Shown: positions 41,200-51,003, counted from the first letter of the stretch. The stretch is 64,000 bases of DNA from Kordia sp965224175 (GCF_965224175.1 NZ_OZ245041.1:3348001-3412000), one strand, 5' to 3'. The notes: generated from the sequence alone by a model not told the origin. Translations and numbers: made by a program.

Positions 41200-43071
41200 A
41201 TGTTTAATACGGAATATGATGTTATCGTAGTTGGTGCAGGTCATGCAGGTTCTGAAGCTGCTGCTGCTGCTGCGAATATGGGAAGCAAAACATTGCTCAT
41301 TACGATGAATCTACAAAATATAGCACAAATGTCATGTAATCCTGCCATGGGTGGAATTGCTAAAGGACAAATTGTGCGCGAAATAGATGCCCTAGGTGGA
41401 TACAGTGGAATCGTTACCGACAACTCTGCTATTCAATTCAAGATGCTGAATAAATCAAAAGGTCCAGCAATGTGGTCGCCAAGAGCACAAAGTGATCGTA
41501 TGCGTTTCGCAGAGGAATGGAGACTCATGTTAGAACGTACCGAAAATCTAGATTTCTATCAAGAAATGGTACGAGGTCTAATCATTGAAAATGGAAAAAT
41601 AAAAGGTGTAAAAACATCTTTGGGATTGGAGATAAGATCAAAGACTGTTGTTCTAACTAATGGAACTTTTCTTAACGGATTAATTCATATTGGCGATAAA
41701 AACTTTGGCGGAGGAAGAGCAGGAGAAAGAGCTGCAACTGGAATCACTGAAGAACTTGTAGCACTTGGTTTTGAATCTGGAAGAATGAAAACAGGAACAC
41801 CACCAAGAGTAGATGGAAGATCGCTAGATTATTCAAAAATGATCATTCAACCAGGTGATGAAATCCCAGATAAATTCTCTTATCTGAAAGCTACAAAACC
41901 ATTAGAGAATCAACGTGCTTGTCATATGACTTATACGTCTCCAGAAGTGCATAATTTACTCCGTGAAGGTTTTGACAGATCGCCAATGTTCAATGGTAGA
42001 ATACAATCAATAGGACCAAGATATTGTCCATCAATTGAAGACAAAATAAATCGATTTGCAGACAAAGATCGCCATCAATTATTTGTTGAACCAGAAGGTT
42101 GGAATACAGTAGAAGTATATGTAAATGGCTTCTCTACTTCGCTACCTGAAGATGTTCAATTTAAAGCATTGCGTTCAGTTGCAGGGTTTGAAAATGTAAA
42201 GTTCTTTAGACCAGGTTATGCAATCGAATATGATTACTTTCCGCCAACACAATTAAAGCATACGCTAGAAACTAAAATCGTGGATGGTTTATTCTTTGCA
42301 GGACAAATAAACGGAACTACAGGATATGAAGAAGCTGCATCGCAAGGTTTGATGGCTGGAATAAATGCAGCATTAAAAGTCCAAGAAAAAGAGGAATTCA
42401 TTCTAAAAAGAAACGAAGCATATATTGGTGTTCTGATTGATGATTTAATCACAAAAGGAACAGAGGAACCATACAGAATGTTTACGTCGCGTGCAGAATA
42501 CAGAACGCTGCTTAGACAAGATAATGCTGACTTTAGATTGACACCTGTTGGCCATAAATTAGGTTTAGCTAATGAAGAGCGTTTGCGTGCTATGGAACAA
42601 AAGAAAACAAATTCTGAAGCTTTCATTCAGTTCTTTAAAGACACAAGTGTAAAGCCAGCTGAAATAAATCCAGTTTTAGAAGCTAAGAATTCTTCAAAAG
42701 TAAAGCAGCAAGACAAGATGTTTAAGATATTTGCTCGTCCAAATATCAGTATGGATGACATGAGAAAAGTTGCCTCTGTTGAGAATTTCATCAAAGAAAA
42801 TGAACTAGGAAAAGATGTATTAGAGCAAACAGAAGTTCAAGTAAAATATGCTGGATATATTAACAAAGAAAAAAGTAATGCGGATAAGTTAAATAATTTA
42901 GAGCGTGTCAAAATTCCAGCAGATTTCAAGTATGAAGGATTAACAAATCTATCAATGGAAGCACGTCAAAAGTTAGCTAAAATTAAACCTGTTAACTTAT
43001 CACAGGCTTCACGAATTAGTGGAGTTTCACCAAGTGATATAAGTGTGATGTTAGTCTATCTAAACAGATAA
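41200..43071 (+). CDS. mnmG: tRNA uridine-5-carboxymethylaminomethyl modification enzyme MnmG
   Basis: 623 residues from ATG 41200 (MFNTEYDVIVVGAGHAGSEAA), which opens with the FAD dinucleotide fold G-x-G-x-x-G; an earlier in-frame ATG would overlap ybeY and parS. 'QMSCNPAMGGIAKG', 'RTGTPPR'-like 'KTGTPPRVDGRS' and 'FFAGQINGTTGYEEAASQG' are MnmG hallmarks. With MnmE it installs cmnm5 at wobble U34. The gene is next to parS sites, as gidA is near the origin in many bacteria, although no mnmE, rsmG or parAB gene is in view. Confidence 0.96.
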   Translation: MFNTEYDVIVVGAGHAGSEAAAAAANMGSKTLLITMNLQNIAQMSCNPAMGGIAKGQIVREIDALGGYSGIVTDNSAIQFKMLNKSKGPAMWSPRAQSDRMRFAEEWRLMLERTENLDFYQEMVRGLIIENGKIKGVKTSLGLEIRSKTVVLTNGTFLNGLIHIGDKNFGGGRAGERAATGITEELVALGFESGRMKTGTPPRVDGRSLDYSKMIIQPGDEIPDKFSYLKATKPLENQRACHMTYTSPEVHNLLREGFDRSPMFNGRIQSIGPRYCPSIEDKINRFADKDRHQLFVEPEGWNTVEVYVNGFSTSLPEDVQFKALRSVAGFENVKFFRPGYAIEYDYFPPTQLKHTLETKIVDGLFFAGQINGTTGYEEAASQGLMAGINAALKVQEKEEFILKRNEAYIGVLIDDLITKGTEEPYRMFTSRAEYRTLLRQDNADFRLTPVGHKLGLANEERLRAMEQKKTNSEAFIQFFKDTSVKPAEINPVLEAKNSSKVKQQDKMFKIFARPNISMDDMRKVASVENFIKENELGKDVLEQTEVQVKYAGYINKEKSNADKLNNLERVKIPADFKYEGLTNLSMEARQKLAKIKPVNLSQASRISGVSPSDISVMLVYLNR

Positions 43072-43081
43072 AAATAGCAGA

Positions 43082-43097
43082 TGTTCCACGTGGAACA
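43082..43097. promoter_or_regulatory. parS centromere site 2 (after mnmG)
   Basis: TGTTCCACGTGGAACA, identical to sites 1 and 3. It lies in the 35-base gap between mnmG and an acetyltransferase gene. Confidence 0.9.
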
Positions 43098-43106
43098 TTT
43101 TATAAT

Positions 43107-43934
43107 ATGGAAATAAAATCATTACAAGAAACGCCAATTGAAGAGATATTATCAACTCTAAATTTGGCGTTTTCTGATTACTTCATTCCAATCAATTTTA
43201 CCTTAGATTATGTAAACGAACGCTGGAAAGCTTCTGGAGTAGATTACAGTTTGTCTTTTGGTGTTTTTGATAATGATAAATTGGTAGGATTTATTATTCA
43301 TGCAATCAATAATTATGATGGAATAAAAGTTGCCTACAATGCATCTACTGGAGTAATTCCTTCACATCGACGAAAAGGATTATTGAGTAAACTATATGCA
43401 AAAGCAATTAAAGTTTTACAGGAAAACGGAATCGAAAAAAGCACGTTGGAATGTATCACAAAAAATGAGCGAGCTATTTTAGCATACCAAAAAGTTGGTT
43501 TTAAAATTGATCGACAATATCATTTATACAAATTCAACTGGAACCAAAAAGAAATAGAATCTGAATACAAGCCTCATATTTCTGATAACTTTTCTTTTGA
43601 AGATTTTAAAACATTACAAAACTATTTTCCTTCTATAGAAAATCAAGATCATTGTTTAGAAAAATATAAAAACAATTTACAAGCAATCTCTGTTTTGTAC
43701 AAAAATGAAATCGTTGCGTATTTACTTTTTCATAAAACTTCAAAAAGAATTCATAGGTTAGGAGTAAAGGAAAATAATTGGAATACTTTTGGTGAAACTT
43801 TATTTTCAGGATTAGAAACAGGAAACTATAATATTATCAATATTGATTCAAAAAATAAAAACATGCATGATTTTTTTAGAAAAATGAATTTTGATAATTA
43901 CATAGATCAATACGATATGAGTTTTAATTTTTAA
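43107..43934 (+). CDS. GNAT family N-acetyltransferase
   Basis: 275 residues. The first half is a GNAT domain: 'YNASTGVIPSHRRKGLLSKLYAKAIKVL' carries the acetyl-CoA loop R-R-K-G-L-L, and 'ENGIEKSTLECITKNERAILAYQKVGF' is the closing part. The C-terminal half (about 150-275) looks like a second, degenerate GNAT-like fold without a clear loop. The substrate is unknown. It starts 9 bases after parS site 2. Confidence 0.85.
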   Translation: MEIKSLQETPIEEILSTLNLAFSDYFIPINFTLDYVNERWKASGVDYSLSFGVFDNDKLVGFIIHAINNYDGIKVAYNASTGVIPSHRRKGLLSKLYAKAIKVLQENGIEKSTLECITKNERAILAYQKVGFKIDRQYHLYKFNWNQKEIESEYKPHISDNFSFEDFKTLQNYFPSIENQDHCLEKYKNNLQAISVLYKNEIVAYLLFHKTSKRIHRLGVKENNWNTFGETLFSGLETGNYNIINIDSKNKNMHDFFRKMNFDNYIDQYDMSFNF

Positions 43935-43976
43935 ATATGGTTTAGTTTTTGTGAATACTTGAAAAAAAATTTAAAT

Positions 43977-44540
43977 ATGAAATCGATAAAATATATTAGC
44001 AGTCTTCTTTTAGTTTTTTTCTTCACAAGTTGTATTTCCATAAAAAAAGCTCCAGAAATTACAGAAGTTGGATATTCTATTATTGAAGGCAAGAAACTGA
44101 AAAAGGCTTTAGGGAAATCTAATCACTTTATCTTTTTAAATCATTTAAGCGAAAGTGACCTTACTTCATTTATAATTTATAAACTAGATGCAGCAGACGA
44201 TAGTTATTTACAAAACTTACCAGTAACGATTCATGATACTCGTTTTTTAATGACGTTTTACACGGTAAAATCAAAAGACAAAACATTAGACTTATTTTCG
44301 CCAATTGTAAACAGAGCTCTAAATAATAAATTAAATACTGATTTTGATGAAGATATTCAAATTGATGAGTTCGAATATTATTATGTAGCTGTCTATGTGG
44401 AAAGCGATATAGAAGCAGATAGCTTAAAAGAGAAATCAATTCATAGAGCAATAGTAGAAAGATATTTAGTTGATTTAATGGACGAATATCAACGTATAGG
44501 TTCTGAAAAAGAATTAAACTTTATAATCAATAATAACTAA
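43977..44540 (+). CDS. Lipoprotein of unknown function
   Basis: 187 residues from ATG 43977; the frame opens earlier only from a TTG. A lipoprotein signal ends in 'FFFTSC' (Cys19). The mature part is charged, with 'DTRFLMTFYTVKSKDKTLDLFSP' and 'YYVAVYVESDIEADSLKE'. No known domain is visible. The stop is directly followed by parS site 3. Confidence 0.6.
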   Translation: MKSIKYISSLLLVFFFTSCISIKKAPEITEVGYSIIEGKKLKKALGKSNHFIFLNHLSESDLTSFIIYKLDAADDSYLQNLPVTIHDTRFLMTFYTVKSKDKTLDLFSPIVNRALNNKLNTDFDEDIQIDEFEYYYVAVYVESDIEADSLKEKSIHRAIVERYLVDLMDEYQRIGSEKELNFIINNN

Positions 44541-44541
44541 A

Positions 44542-44557
44542 TGTTCCACGTGGAACA
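44542..44557. promoter_or_regulatory. parS centromere site 3
   Basis: TGTTCCACGTGGAACA. It lies one base after the lipoprotein stop and at the possible early start of the methyltransferase gene (ATG 44541). Confidence 0.9.
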
Positions 44558-44585
44558 TTTTGATAAAATAGAAAGCCAACAACAA

Positions 44586-45431
44586 ATGAACACACTTACG
44601 GTAAAAGATCATTCTGTTTCTAACGAAGAATTTCAATTGGTATTTGATGAGGTTTTAGAAATGTACAAAACCGAACCACAACCAAGTTTGGACAAACTAT
44701 CTTCGTATTACGAAAGTGAAGATTACATTTCTCATACTGATTCCAAAAGAAATTTGTTTGAAAAAATATATCATTGGGTTCGTATATATATGCTTTCTAA
44801 AAAAATGTCTTTTGTCGTTCTCAATACAAAAAGTGATGGAAAAAAAGTTTTAGACATAGGTTGTGGAACAGGAGACTTTTTAGCAATGGCTCAAAAATAC
44901 AAATGGGAAGTTGCAGGAGTTGAACCTGATGCGCAAGCTAGAAAAATTGCTGCCGAAAAAACCAATACAGAAATCTATACCAACGATTGGCTTTCTGAAA
45001 TAGAAGATCACAGTTTTGATGCAGTTACAATGTGGCATGTATTAGAACATGTTCCAAATCTGTCAACACAAATTGAAACGCTCAAAAGAATTGTAAAGCC
45101 AAACGGAACTATTTTTATTGCAGTTCCAAACTTTAAAAGTCATGATGCAAAACACTATAAAGAATTTTGGGCAGCCTATGATGTGCCAAGACACTTATGG
45201 CACTTTTCACAAAAAGCAATTAAAGGCTTATTTGCAAAGCAACAAATGGAAGTAGTAAAAATCTTACCAATGAAATTTGATGCATACTATGTGAGTTTAC
45301 TTTCGGAAAAACACAAAACAGGAAAAATGAATCCGCTAAAATCATTTTATAGAGGATTTGTGTCAAATTTTAAAGCCATCACTAGTTCTGAGTATTCTTC
45401 ATTGATTTATGTTATCAAAAACGAAAAATAA
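44586..45431 (+). CDS. Class I SAM-dependent methyltransferase
   Basis: 281 residues from ATG 44586 (MNTLTVKDHSVSNEEF). A 15-codon longer start at 44541 would begin inside the parS palindrome (MFHVEH) and is less likely, because parS gives the same codons in ybeY by chance. SAM-binding motif I is 'VLDIGCGTGDFLAMA'; 'FDAVTMWHVLEHVP' and 'RIVKPNGTIFIAVPN' complete the fold. An N-terminal 60-residue helical part resembles methyltransferases acting on surface lipids, quinones or sugars. The substrate is not known. A terminator follows. Confidence 0.87.
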   Translation: MNTLTVKDHSVSNEEFQLVFDEVLEMYKTEPQPSLDKLSSYYESEDYISHTDSKRNLFEKIYHWVRIYMLSKKMSFVVLNTKSDGKKVLDIGCGTGDFLAMAQKYKWEVAGVEPDAQARKIAAEKTNTEIYTNDWLSEIEDHSFDAVTMWHVLEHVPNLSTQIETLKRIVKPNGTIFIAVPNFKSHDAKHYKEFWAAYDVPRHLWHFSQKAIKGLFAKQQMEVVKILPMKFDAYYVSLLSEKHKTGKMNPLKSFYRGFVSNFKAITSSEYSSLIYVIKNEK

Positions 45432-45449
45432 CGCATTTTAATACGTTTT

Positions 45450-45492
45450 AAGCGCACTTTACCACATAACATATATAATGTGTGCGCTTTTT
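45450..45492 (+). terminator. Terminator after the methyltransferase gene
   Basis: AAGCGCAC, loop of about 26 bases, GTGCGCTTTTTT. Confidence 0.75.
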
Positions 45493-45619
45493 TCTGAAAC
45501 GACTTAAAACACACAATAAAAAAAGCTACTTTTAATTAGTATTGACTATAGTTTTTATTTTTGATATAAATTATTCTTATAGTTTGAATTTTCCTGAAAA
45601 ATCGTACAATTTTCACAAT

Positions 45620-45648
45620 TTGATATGTAAACTTTATTTCTATTTTTG
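45620..45648 (+). promoter_or_regulatory. Bacteroidota-type promoter of the OmpH-like gene
   Basis: TTG (45620-45622), 18-base spacer, TATTTTTG (45641-45648), about 90 bases before the start codon. It matches TTG-N19-TAnnTTTG with a one-base shorter spacer. Confidence 0.6.
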
Positions 45649-45739
45649 CGGCAACGAAAATTTAAGAAGATGCAGAGGAACGATGTCGATGTATCAATTT
45701 TCAAAAAAATAAATTAGAAACAACTTAAAATTCATACTC

Positions 45740-46261
45740 ATGAAAAAATTAATCGTTTTAGCAATTGCAGCTTTAGGATTATATTCTTGTCAGCAACCAG
45801 CAAAAATTGGATTTGTAGACAATTCTGAATTGGTAAATGAATACCAAGAGAAAAAAGATTTGGAAACAAAGATGAAAACCAAAATTGAAAACTTCCAAAA
45901 GAAGAATGACAGTATTGGACGTGCTTTTCAAATGGAAGTGCAAGATGCACAAATAAAAGCAGCAAAAATGTCTCAGAAAAAACAAGAAGAGTTAATGGGA
46001 CAATTGCAAAAGAAGCAAGGAATGTTACAACAACAATTTCAAATTGAAGAAAAAGCAATTTCAGACGAAAGTAAATCACTGAATGATTCTTTATTAAACA
46101 CCGTAAAAAAATTCGTAGAAGACTACGGAAAGAAAAACGGATACGATTACATTCTTGGAAAAAACGAATATGTTGGAACTGTATATTACGGAAAAGAGCA
46201 AAACGATATCACAAAAGACGTGTTAGAATTGCTTAACAAAGAATACGCAGCCAAAAAATAA
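45740..46261 (+). CDS. OmpH/Skp-family periplasmic chaperone, lipoprotein form
   Basis: 173 residues. The signal peptide ends in 'LGLYSC' (Cys17), so it is a lipoprotein, unlike soluble Skp. A long amphipathic coiled coil (about 30-120, many Lys, Gln and Glu) is flanked by beta parts ('IGFVDNSELVNEYQEK' at the start and 'YDYILGKNEYVGTVYYG' at the end), the jellyfish fold of Skp. It probably helps outer-membrane proteins cross the periplasm while tethered. It lies alone between two terminators; bamA is not near. Confidence 0.88.
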   Translation: MKKLIVLAIAALGLYSCQQPAKIGFVDNSELVNEYQEKKDLETKMKTKIENFQKKNDSIGRAFQMEVQDAQIKAAKMSQKKQEELMGQLQKKQGMLQQQFQIEEKAISDESKSLNDSLLNTVKKFVEDYGKKNGYDYILGKNEYVGTVYYGKEQNDITKDVLELLNKEYAAKK

Positions 46262-46288
46262 TTTAAATTACATACAAGATTCAAAAAT

Positions 46289-46317
46289 TAAAGACTTTCG
46301 AAAGAAGGTCTTTTTTT
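46289..46317 (+). terminator. Terminator after the OmpH-like gene
   Basis: AAAGACTTTC-gaaa-GAAGGTCTTTTTTT. Confidence 0.85.
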
Positions 46318-46453
46318 ATGGACTTATTTTCGCTTCCGCAGAATGTACGCATGGTTACTCAAAGCATTTATCATTCTAAACCACAATCAATTTCCCACAA
46401 CAATTTTTAATTAGTGCTACAAAACAAAACCACAAGAAGAAAACAATAAAAAC

Positions 46454-46756
46454 AATTCGTGCATTCGTGGTAAAAAAATTAGTTTTCCTAACTCTCATCC
46501 CATAAAACAAAGTGTGTATAAAAACTCAAAACCGTCAGATCGAGTGGCAAATCTCAGATTTGTTGTATCGAGATCTACTTTGAATCAATCCCTTTCTAAA
46601 TACTATTTGATACATTCAATAAAAATAATTCGTGCATTCGTGGTAAAAAAATAGTTTTCCTAACTCTCATCCCATAAAACAAAGTGTGTATAGAAACTCA
46701 AAACCGTCAGATCGAGTGGCAAATCTCAGATTTGTTGTATCGAGATCTACTTTGAA
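46454..46756 (+). repeat. Tandem duplication of a 130-bp intergenic element
   Basis: AATTCGTGCATTCGTGG...TCAGATCGAGTGG...TTTGTTGTATCGAGATCTACTTTGAA is present at 46454-46584 and again at 46627-46756, nearly identical, with a period of 173 bases. Each unit holds two modules that also occur, diverged, at 13591-13683. The 728-base gap 46262-46989 holds nothing else recognised apart from a terminator and the TTGTTAAAC-type promoter region near 46.91 kb. Confidence 0.85.
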
Positions 46757-46989
46757 ACGAGTCTCCATTTAAAAATACTTCTCACTAACCACACGAAAAT
46801 AAATCTAAAAACGTTTAGGCTTCAAACAAATAGGTTTCACTACATAATACTTTGTTAAAAAAGTGCAAAAAATCAAAGCTCAGTGCCGAGAAGATTACTT
46901 TTGTTCCTTAAAATATTGTTAAACGTGCAACCTTTCATTTTACAGATTGTCAATAGCTGTATAATATCAATTAGAAAACCTAACAAACA

Positions 46990-49368
46990 ATGAAAAACAG
47001 TGTTATCTGGATTTGTCTTTTAATGAGCACATTTCTATTTGCGCAAGAAAAATTTAGCGTAAGTGGAACCATAAAAGACAAGAAAAATGGAGAAACCTTG
47101 CTTGGAGCTACCGTATACCTTAAAGGAACAACAAACGGAGCCGTAACCAACGAATATGGTTTCTTCTCACTAACAGCGCCAAAAGGAACCTATACTATAG
47201 TCGTTTCCTTTTTAGGTTATGAAAACGTAACCAAAGAAATTACACTCGATGTAGATCAAACGGTAAATTTCGAAATCAAAGAAGCATCAACGTCTCTCGA
47301 AACTGTGGTCATTGAAGCCGAAGAATCTGAACGGCTCAACATTCGAAAACCACAAATGAGTGTTTCCAAACTAAATGCAGAAACCATCAAACAAATGCCC
47401 GTAGTTTTAGGTGAAGTTGATGTGATCAAATCTATTCAAATGTTACCTGGAGTAACCAATGGAGGAGAAGGAACTGCCGGATTTAATGTTCGTGGTGGTG
47501 CAGCCGATCAAAACTTAGTACTGCTTGACGAAGCTATCATTTACAACACATCACACTTTTTTGGTTTTTTCTCGGTCTTTAATGCAGATGCAATTAAAGA
47601 TATCAAACTATACAAAGGAGACATTCCCGCAAAATTTGGAGGACGAATTTCTTCAGTATTAGACGTACGTCAAAAAGATGGAAACAGCAAAAACCTTGAA
47701 GTAAATGGTGGAGTTGGTCTAATTTCAAGTCGTTTGGCTGTAGAAGGACCAATGTTCAATAAAAAAGGATCATTTTTAGTTGCAGGTAGAACATCATACG
47801 CGCACTTATTCATGCCTTTAATCGAAGAAATAAAAGATGATAAAATTTCGTTTTATGACTTAAACCTAAAAACAAATTACGAAATCAACGAAAACAACCG
47901 AATCTATCTTTCAGGATACTTTGGAAGAGATATTTTCGATATTTCTAAATTCATCAAAAACAGATATGGAAACTCTTCTGCAAACTTACGTTGGAATCAT
48001 GTATTCAATGAAAAACTCTTCTCGAATCTTTCATTAATTTATAGTAAATACGACTACAGAATTGTCTTAGACTTTATAAAACTTGATTGGATTGCCGATA
48101 TTGAGAATTTTAATTTAAAATATGACTTACGTTACTATGCAAGTGATAAACTTAAGCTTGATTTTGGTGTTAGTGGAATTACTTACGACTTTAATCCTGG
48201 AGAAGTAAAACCTACAGACCCAAGTTCATCAATTAACTTCCGAAAACTAGATCAAAAAAGAGCATTTGAAGCTGCTGCGTATATCAGTGCTGAGCATGAA
48301 TTAACAGACAAATTAACAGCACAATACGGTTTGCGTTTCAGTACATTTAGTCGTTTAGGTGGGCAATCATTGTCTGATTATGCTAACAATCAACCAGTAA
48401 TATACAATGAAGAAATTGGTATTTACGAAGAAGGTGAGGAGATAGGCACAACGGACTATAAGAAGAGTGAGAGCATTAAAACATTTGCAAACTTTGAACC
48501 AAGATTAGGACTGTCATATCAACTTAATGATCAGTCATCTGTAAAAGCAAGCTATACTCGTTCGGTACAATATGTACACTTACTATCTAATACCGTTTCT
48601 GTAACACCTGTAGATGTTTGGGCACCAAGTGGCCGCTATATCAAACCACAAAAATCCAATCAATATGCAGTTGGTTACTACAGAAATTTCAAAGACAAAG
48701 CATATTCGTTAGAGTTAGAAGCATATTACAAAAATGTAGACAATCGTATTGATTACATTGATGGTTCAGATTTAATAGGAACAAACCATATTGAAACTGA
48801 AATCTTAAACGGAGAAGCAAGAGCTTATGGTTTTGAAGTATTGCTTCGTAAAAACAAAGGAAAATTCAAAGGCTGGTTAGCATATACACTATCAAAATCT
48901 GAACAAAGAACGCTTGGCGGAAATGCTGGCGGACCAGGAATTAACAGAGGAAATTGGTACAATACTCCTTTTGACAGAACACATGATATTTCAGTTACAG
49001 GAATTTATGACTTCAATGAAAAGTGGAAATTTAGCGCCAACTTTGTCTATCAAACAGGTCGTCCAGTAACATATCCTAGCGGACAATACGAATACGAAGG
49101 TTTATCTATTGCAAGCTATGATACGCGAAATGCAAATCGTTTGCCTGCCTATCACAGACTAGATTTATCGGCAACATATACGCCAAGTAAAAACAAAAAC
49201 AGACGTTGGCAAAGCGAATGGGTTTTTGGTGTGTATAACGCTTACGCGAGAAGAAACGCTGCTTCAATCTCATTCTCGCAAGACACCGGCACTGGAATTA
49301 ATGAAGCACGTAGACTTTCTATTTTTGGAAGTTTTATTCCATCCATAACATATAATTTTAAATTTTAA
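46990..49368 (+). CDS. SusC-like TonB-dependent receptor with CarboxypepD_reg-like domain
   Basis: 792 residues with a signal peptide (1-19). A CarboxypepD_reg-like beta-sandwich (22-105, 'GTIKDKKNGETLLGATVYLKG') is followed by the plug (about 120-230), with 'GGEGTAGFNVRGGAADQNLVLLDEA' and 'YKGDIPAKFGGRISSVLDV', then the beta-barrel ending 'SITYNFKF'. It moves a substrate across the outer membrane using TonB. The next gene, 4 bases later, is a DUF4249 lipoprotein, a known partner of this receptor type. The substrate is not indicated. Confidence 0.92.
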   Translation: MKNSVIWICLLMSTFLFAQEKFSVSGTIKDKKNGETLLGATVYLKGTTNGAVTNEYGFFSLTAPKGTYTIVVSFLGYENVTKEITLDVDQTVNFEIKEASTSLETVVIEAEESERLNIRKPQMSVSKLNAETIKQMPVVLGEVDVIKSIQMLPGVTNGGEGTAGFNVRGGAADQNLVLLDEAIIYNTSHFFGFFSVFNADAIKDIKLYKGDIPAKFGGRISSVLDVRQKDGNSKNLEVNGGVGLISSRLAVEGPMFNKKGSFLVAGRTSYAHLFMPLIEEIKDDKISFYDLNLKTNYEINENNRIYLSGYFGRDIFDISKFIKNRYGNSSANLRWNHVFNEKLFSNLSLIYSKYDYRIVLDFIKLDWIADIENFNLKYDLRYYASDKLKLDFGVSGITYDFNPGEVKPTDPSSSINFRKLDQKRAFEAAAYISAEHELTDKLTAQYGLRFSTFSRLGGQSLSDYANNQPVIYNEEIGIYEEGEEIGTTDYKKSESIKTFANFEPRLGLSYQLNDQSSVKASYTRSVQYVHLLSNTVSVTPVDVWAPSGRYIKPQKSNQYAVGYYRNFKDKAYSLELEAYYKNVDNRIDYIDGSDLIGTNHIETEILNGEARAYGFEVLLRKNKGKFKGWLAYTLSKSEQRTLGGNAGGPGINRGNWYNTPFDRTHDISVTGIYDFNEKWKFSANFVYQTGRPVTYPSGQYEYEGLSIASYDTRNANRLPAYHRLDLSATYTPSKNKNRRWQSEWVFGVYNAYARRNAASISFSQDTGTGINEARRLSIFGSFIPSITYNFKF

Positions 49369-49372
49369 GATC

Positions 49373-50221
49373 ATGACAAAAAACATAAAACTTGCTGTTC
49401 TTTTAGCCGTATTTATCACGTTTATTTCATGTGATGACAAAATTGATGTAAATGTTCCTGAAGCTCCACCACGTTTAGTAATTGAAGCTTCTCTCGATTG
49501 GGAAAAAGGAACTTCAGGAAACAATCAAACTATAAAATTAAGCACATCAACACCATTTTTTGATACAACATCAAACACAAGTGTCATTGGCGCTTCTGTA
49601 AGTGTTACCAACAACAATTCAAATGCAGTATACAACTTTGTAGATCAAAATGATGGAAACTACACCATCAACAATTTTGTGCCTGTTATCAATGATTCGT
49701 ACACCTTAGAAGTTACATATAATGGAGAAACATATACAGCAACGGAAAGTTTGACTTCTGTATCGCCAATCATGAATCCAACACAATCATTAGAAGGCGG
49801 ATTTGATGATGAAGTACTAGATGTAACGATCTTTTTTGATGATCCTGCAGATGAAGAAAACTTCTATATGGTTCGTGTAAAAGAAGATACTGACTTACTT
49901 GCTGAATTAGAAACACAATCGGATGAATTTACCAATGGAAATGTGCAAGAAGAATTCTTTGAAAAAGATAGAGAAGACGATGATCCAGAAGCAGAATATA
50001 ATCCTGGAGATACTGTAAACATTAAATTATATGGGATTTCACAACGTTACTACAATTATATTACTTTGCTAGTAGAACAATATGATGCTGGAGGCGATCC
50101 ATTTGCAGCTACGCCTGCAGAAATTAGAGGAAACTGTATCAATGAAACCAATGAAGCTAACTATGCTTTTGGCTATTTTAGAGTTACAGAGTTCGATCAG
50201 ATTGATTATACATTTCAATAA
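49373..50221 (+). CDS. DUF4249 family lipoprotein
   Basis: 282 residues. A lipoprotein signal ends in 'FISC' (Cys21 region). 'PPRLVIEASLDWEKG' and 'ATESLTSVSPIMN' are the strands of DUF4249, a family found almost only behind TonB receptors in Bacteroidota. It is thought to act as a surface lipoprotein that works with the receptor, like SusD with SusC. It starts 4 bases after the receptor gene. A terminator follows. Confidence 0.85.
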   Translation: MTKNIKLAVLLAVFITFISCDDKIDVNVPEAPPRLVIEASLDWEKGTSGNNQTIKLSTSTPFFDTTSNTSVIGASVSVTNNNSNAVYNFVDQNDGNYTINNFVPVINDSYTLEVTYNGETYTATESLTSVSPIMNPTQSLEGGFDDEVLDVTIFFDDPADEENFYMVRVKEDTDLLAELETQSDEFTNGNVQEEFFEKDREDDDPEAEYNPGDTVNIKLYGISQRYYNYITLLVEQYDAGGDPFAATPAEIRGNCINETNEANYAFGYFRVTEFDQIDYTFQ

Positions 50222-50263
50222 AAATTAAAAAAGGATAGTTTTATTTAATTATTCATATTCGAG

Positions 50264-50299
50264 AAAAGGCGTGGTTTCTTATGAAATCGCGCTTTTTTA
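50264..50299 (+). terminator. Terminator after the TonB receptor operon
   Basis: AAAAGGCGTGGTTTC-ttat-GAAATCGCGCTTTTTT, with one G-U pair. Confidence 0.85.
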
Positions 50300-50469
50300 T
50301 TTAAAAAAAGGATGTTTACGTTGCATAAATTTTATGTCTCTAAAAACTTTGAAAATAGATAACTTTAGCACTTAAAAAATATTTTTTTAAAAAAATGCAA
50401 CCTTTTACAAACTCAGTTGTCTATTAAAAAGATAACAAACCATAATCGTACACCATATTTTATAGCATA

Positions 50470-51003
50470 GTGAATAACGCTATCTTATTTACACATAAAG
50501 ATCTCATAGAAAAGAGCAAGCTGGGAAACCGTAAAATGCAGTACAAATTGTATTCATTATACGTTGACGCTATGTTCAATGTGAGTATTCGAATAGTGAA
50601 AATAAAAGAAGATGCTGAAGATGTGGTACAAGATAGTTTTGTAGATGCCTTTAAAAATTTGGAATCTTTTAAATATGAAAGTACGTTTGGTTCGTGGTTA
50701 AAACGAATTGTAATTAACAAAAGCATTAACTACCTAAAAGTAAAACGCATTCCGTTAGTTGCTTTAGAAGATCAAGAATACTGGATTCCAGAAACAGAAG
50801 AACTCAAACCAGAACAATTAGACATAAGTAAAATAAAAAACGCCATTCAACAGTTGCCAAATGGCTATCAAACCATTATCAATTTGTACCTTATAGAAGG
50901 TTATGACCATAAAGAAATAGGAGACATATTAGAAATTAGTGTATCAACTTCTAAATCGCAATATCACAGAGCAAAAAAGAAGTTAATTCAATTAATCAAT
51001 TGA
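50470..51003 (+). CDS. ECF RNA polymerase sigma factor
   Basis: 177 residues starting at GTG 50470 (reads MNNAILFTHKDLIEKSKLGNRKMQ). Sigma region 2 is 'YVDAMFNVSIRIVKIKEDAEDVVQDSFVDAFKNL', and region 4 is 'LPNGYQTIINLYLIEGYDHKEIGDILEIS'. It belongs to the sigma-70 ECF group. The stop overlaps the start area of the next gene, whose product has the form of an anti-sigma factor. The whole unit is the four-gene operon sigma, anti-sigma, DUF4097-like protein and outer-membrane protein. Confidence 0.92.
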   Translation: MNNAILFTHKDLIEKSKLGNRKMQYKLYSLYVDAMFNVSIRIVKIKEDAEDVVQDSFVDAFKNLESFKYESTFGSWLKRIVINKSINYLKVKRIPLVALEDQEYWIPETEELKPEQLDISKIKNAIQQLPNGYQTIINLYLIEGYDHKEIGDILEISVSTSKSQYHRAKKKLIQLIN

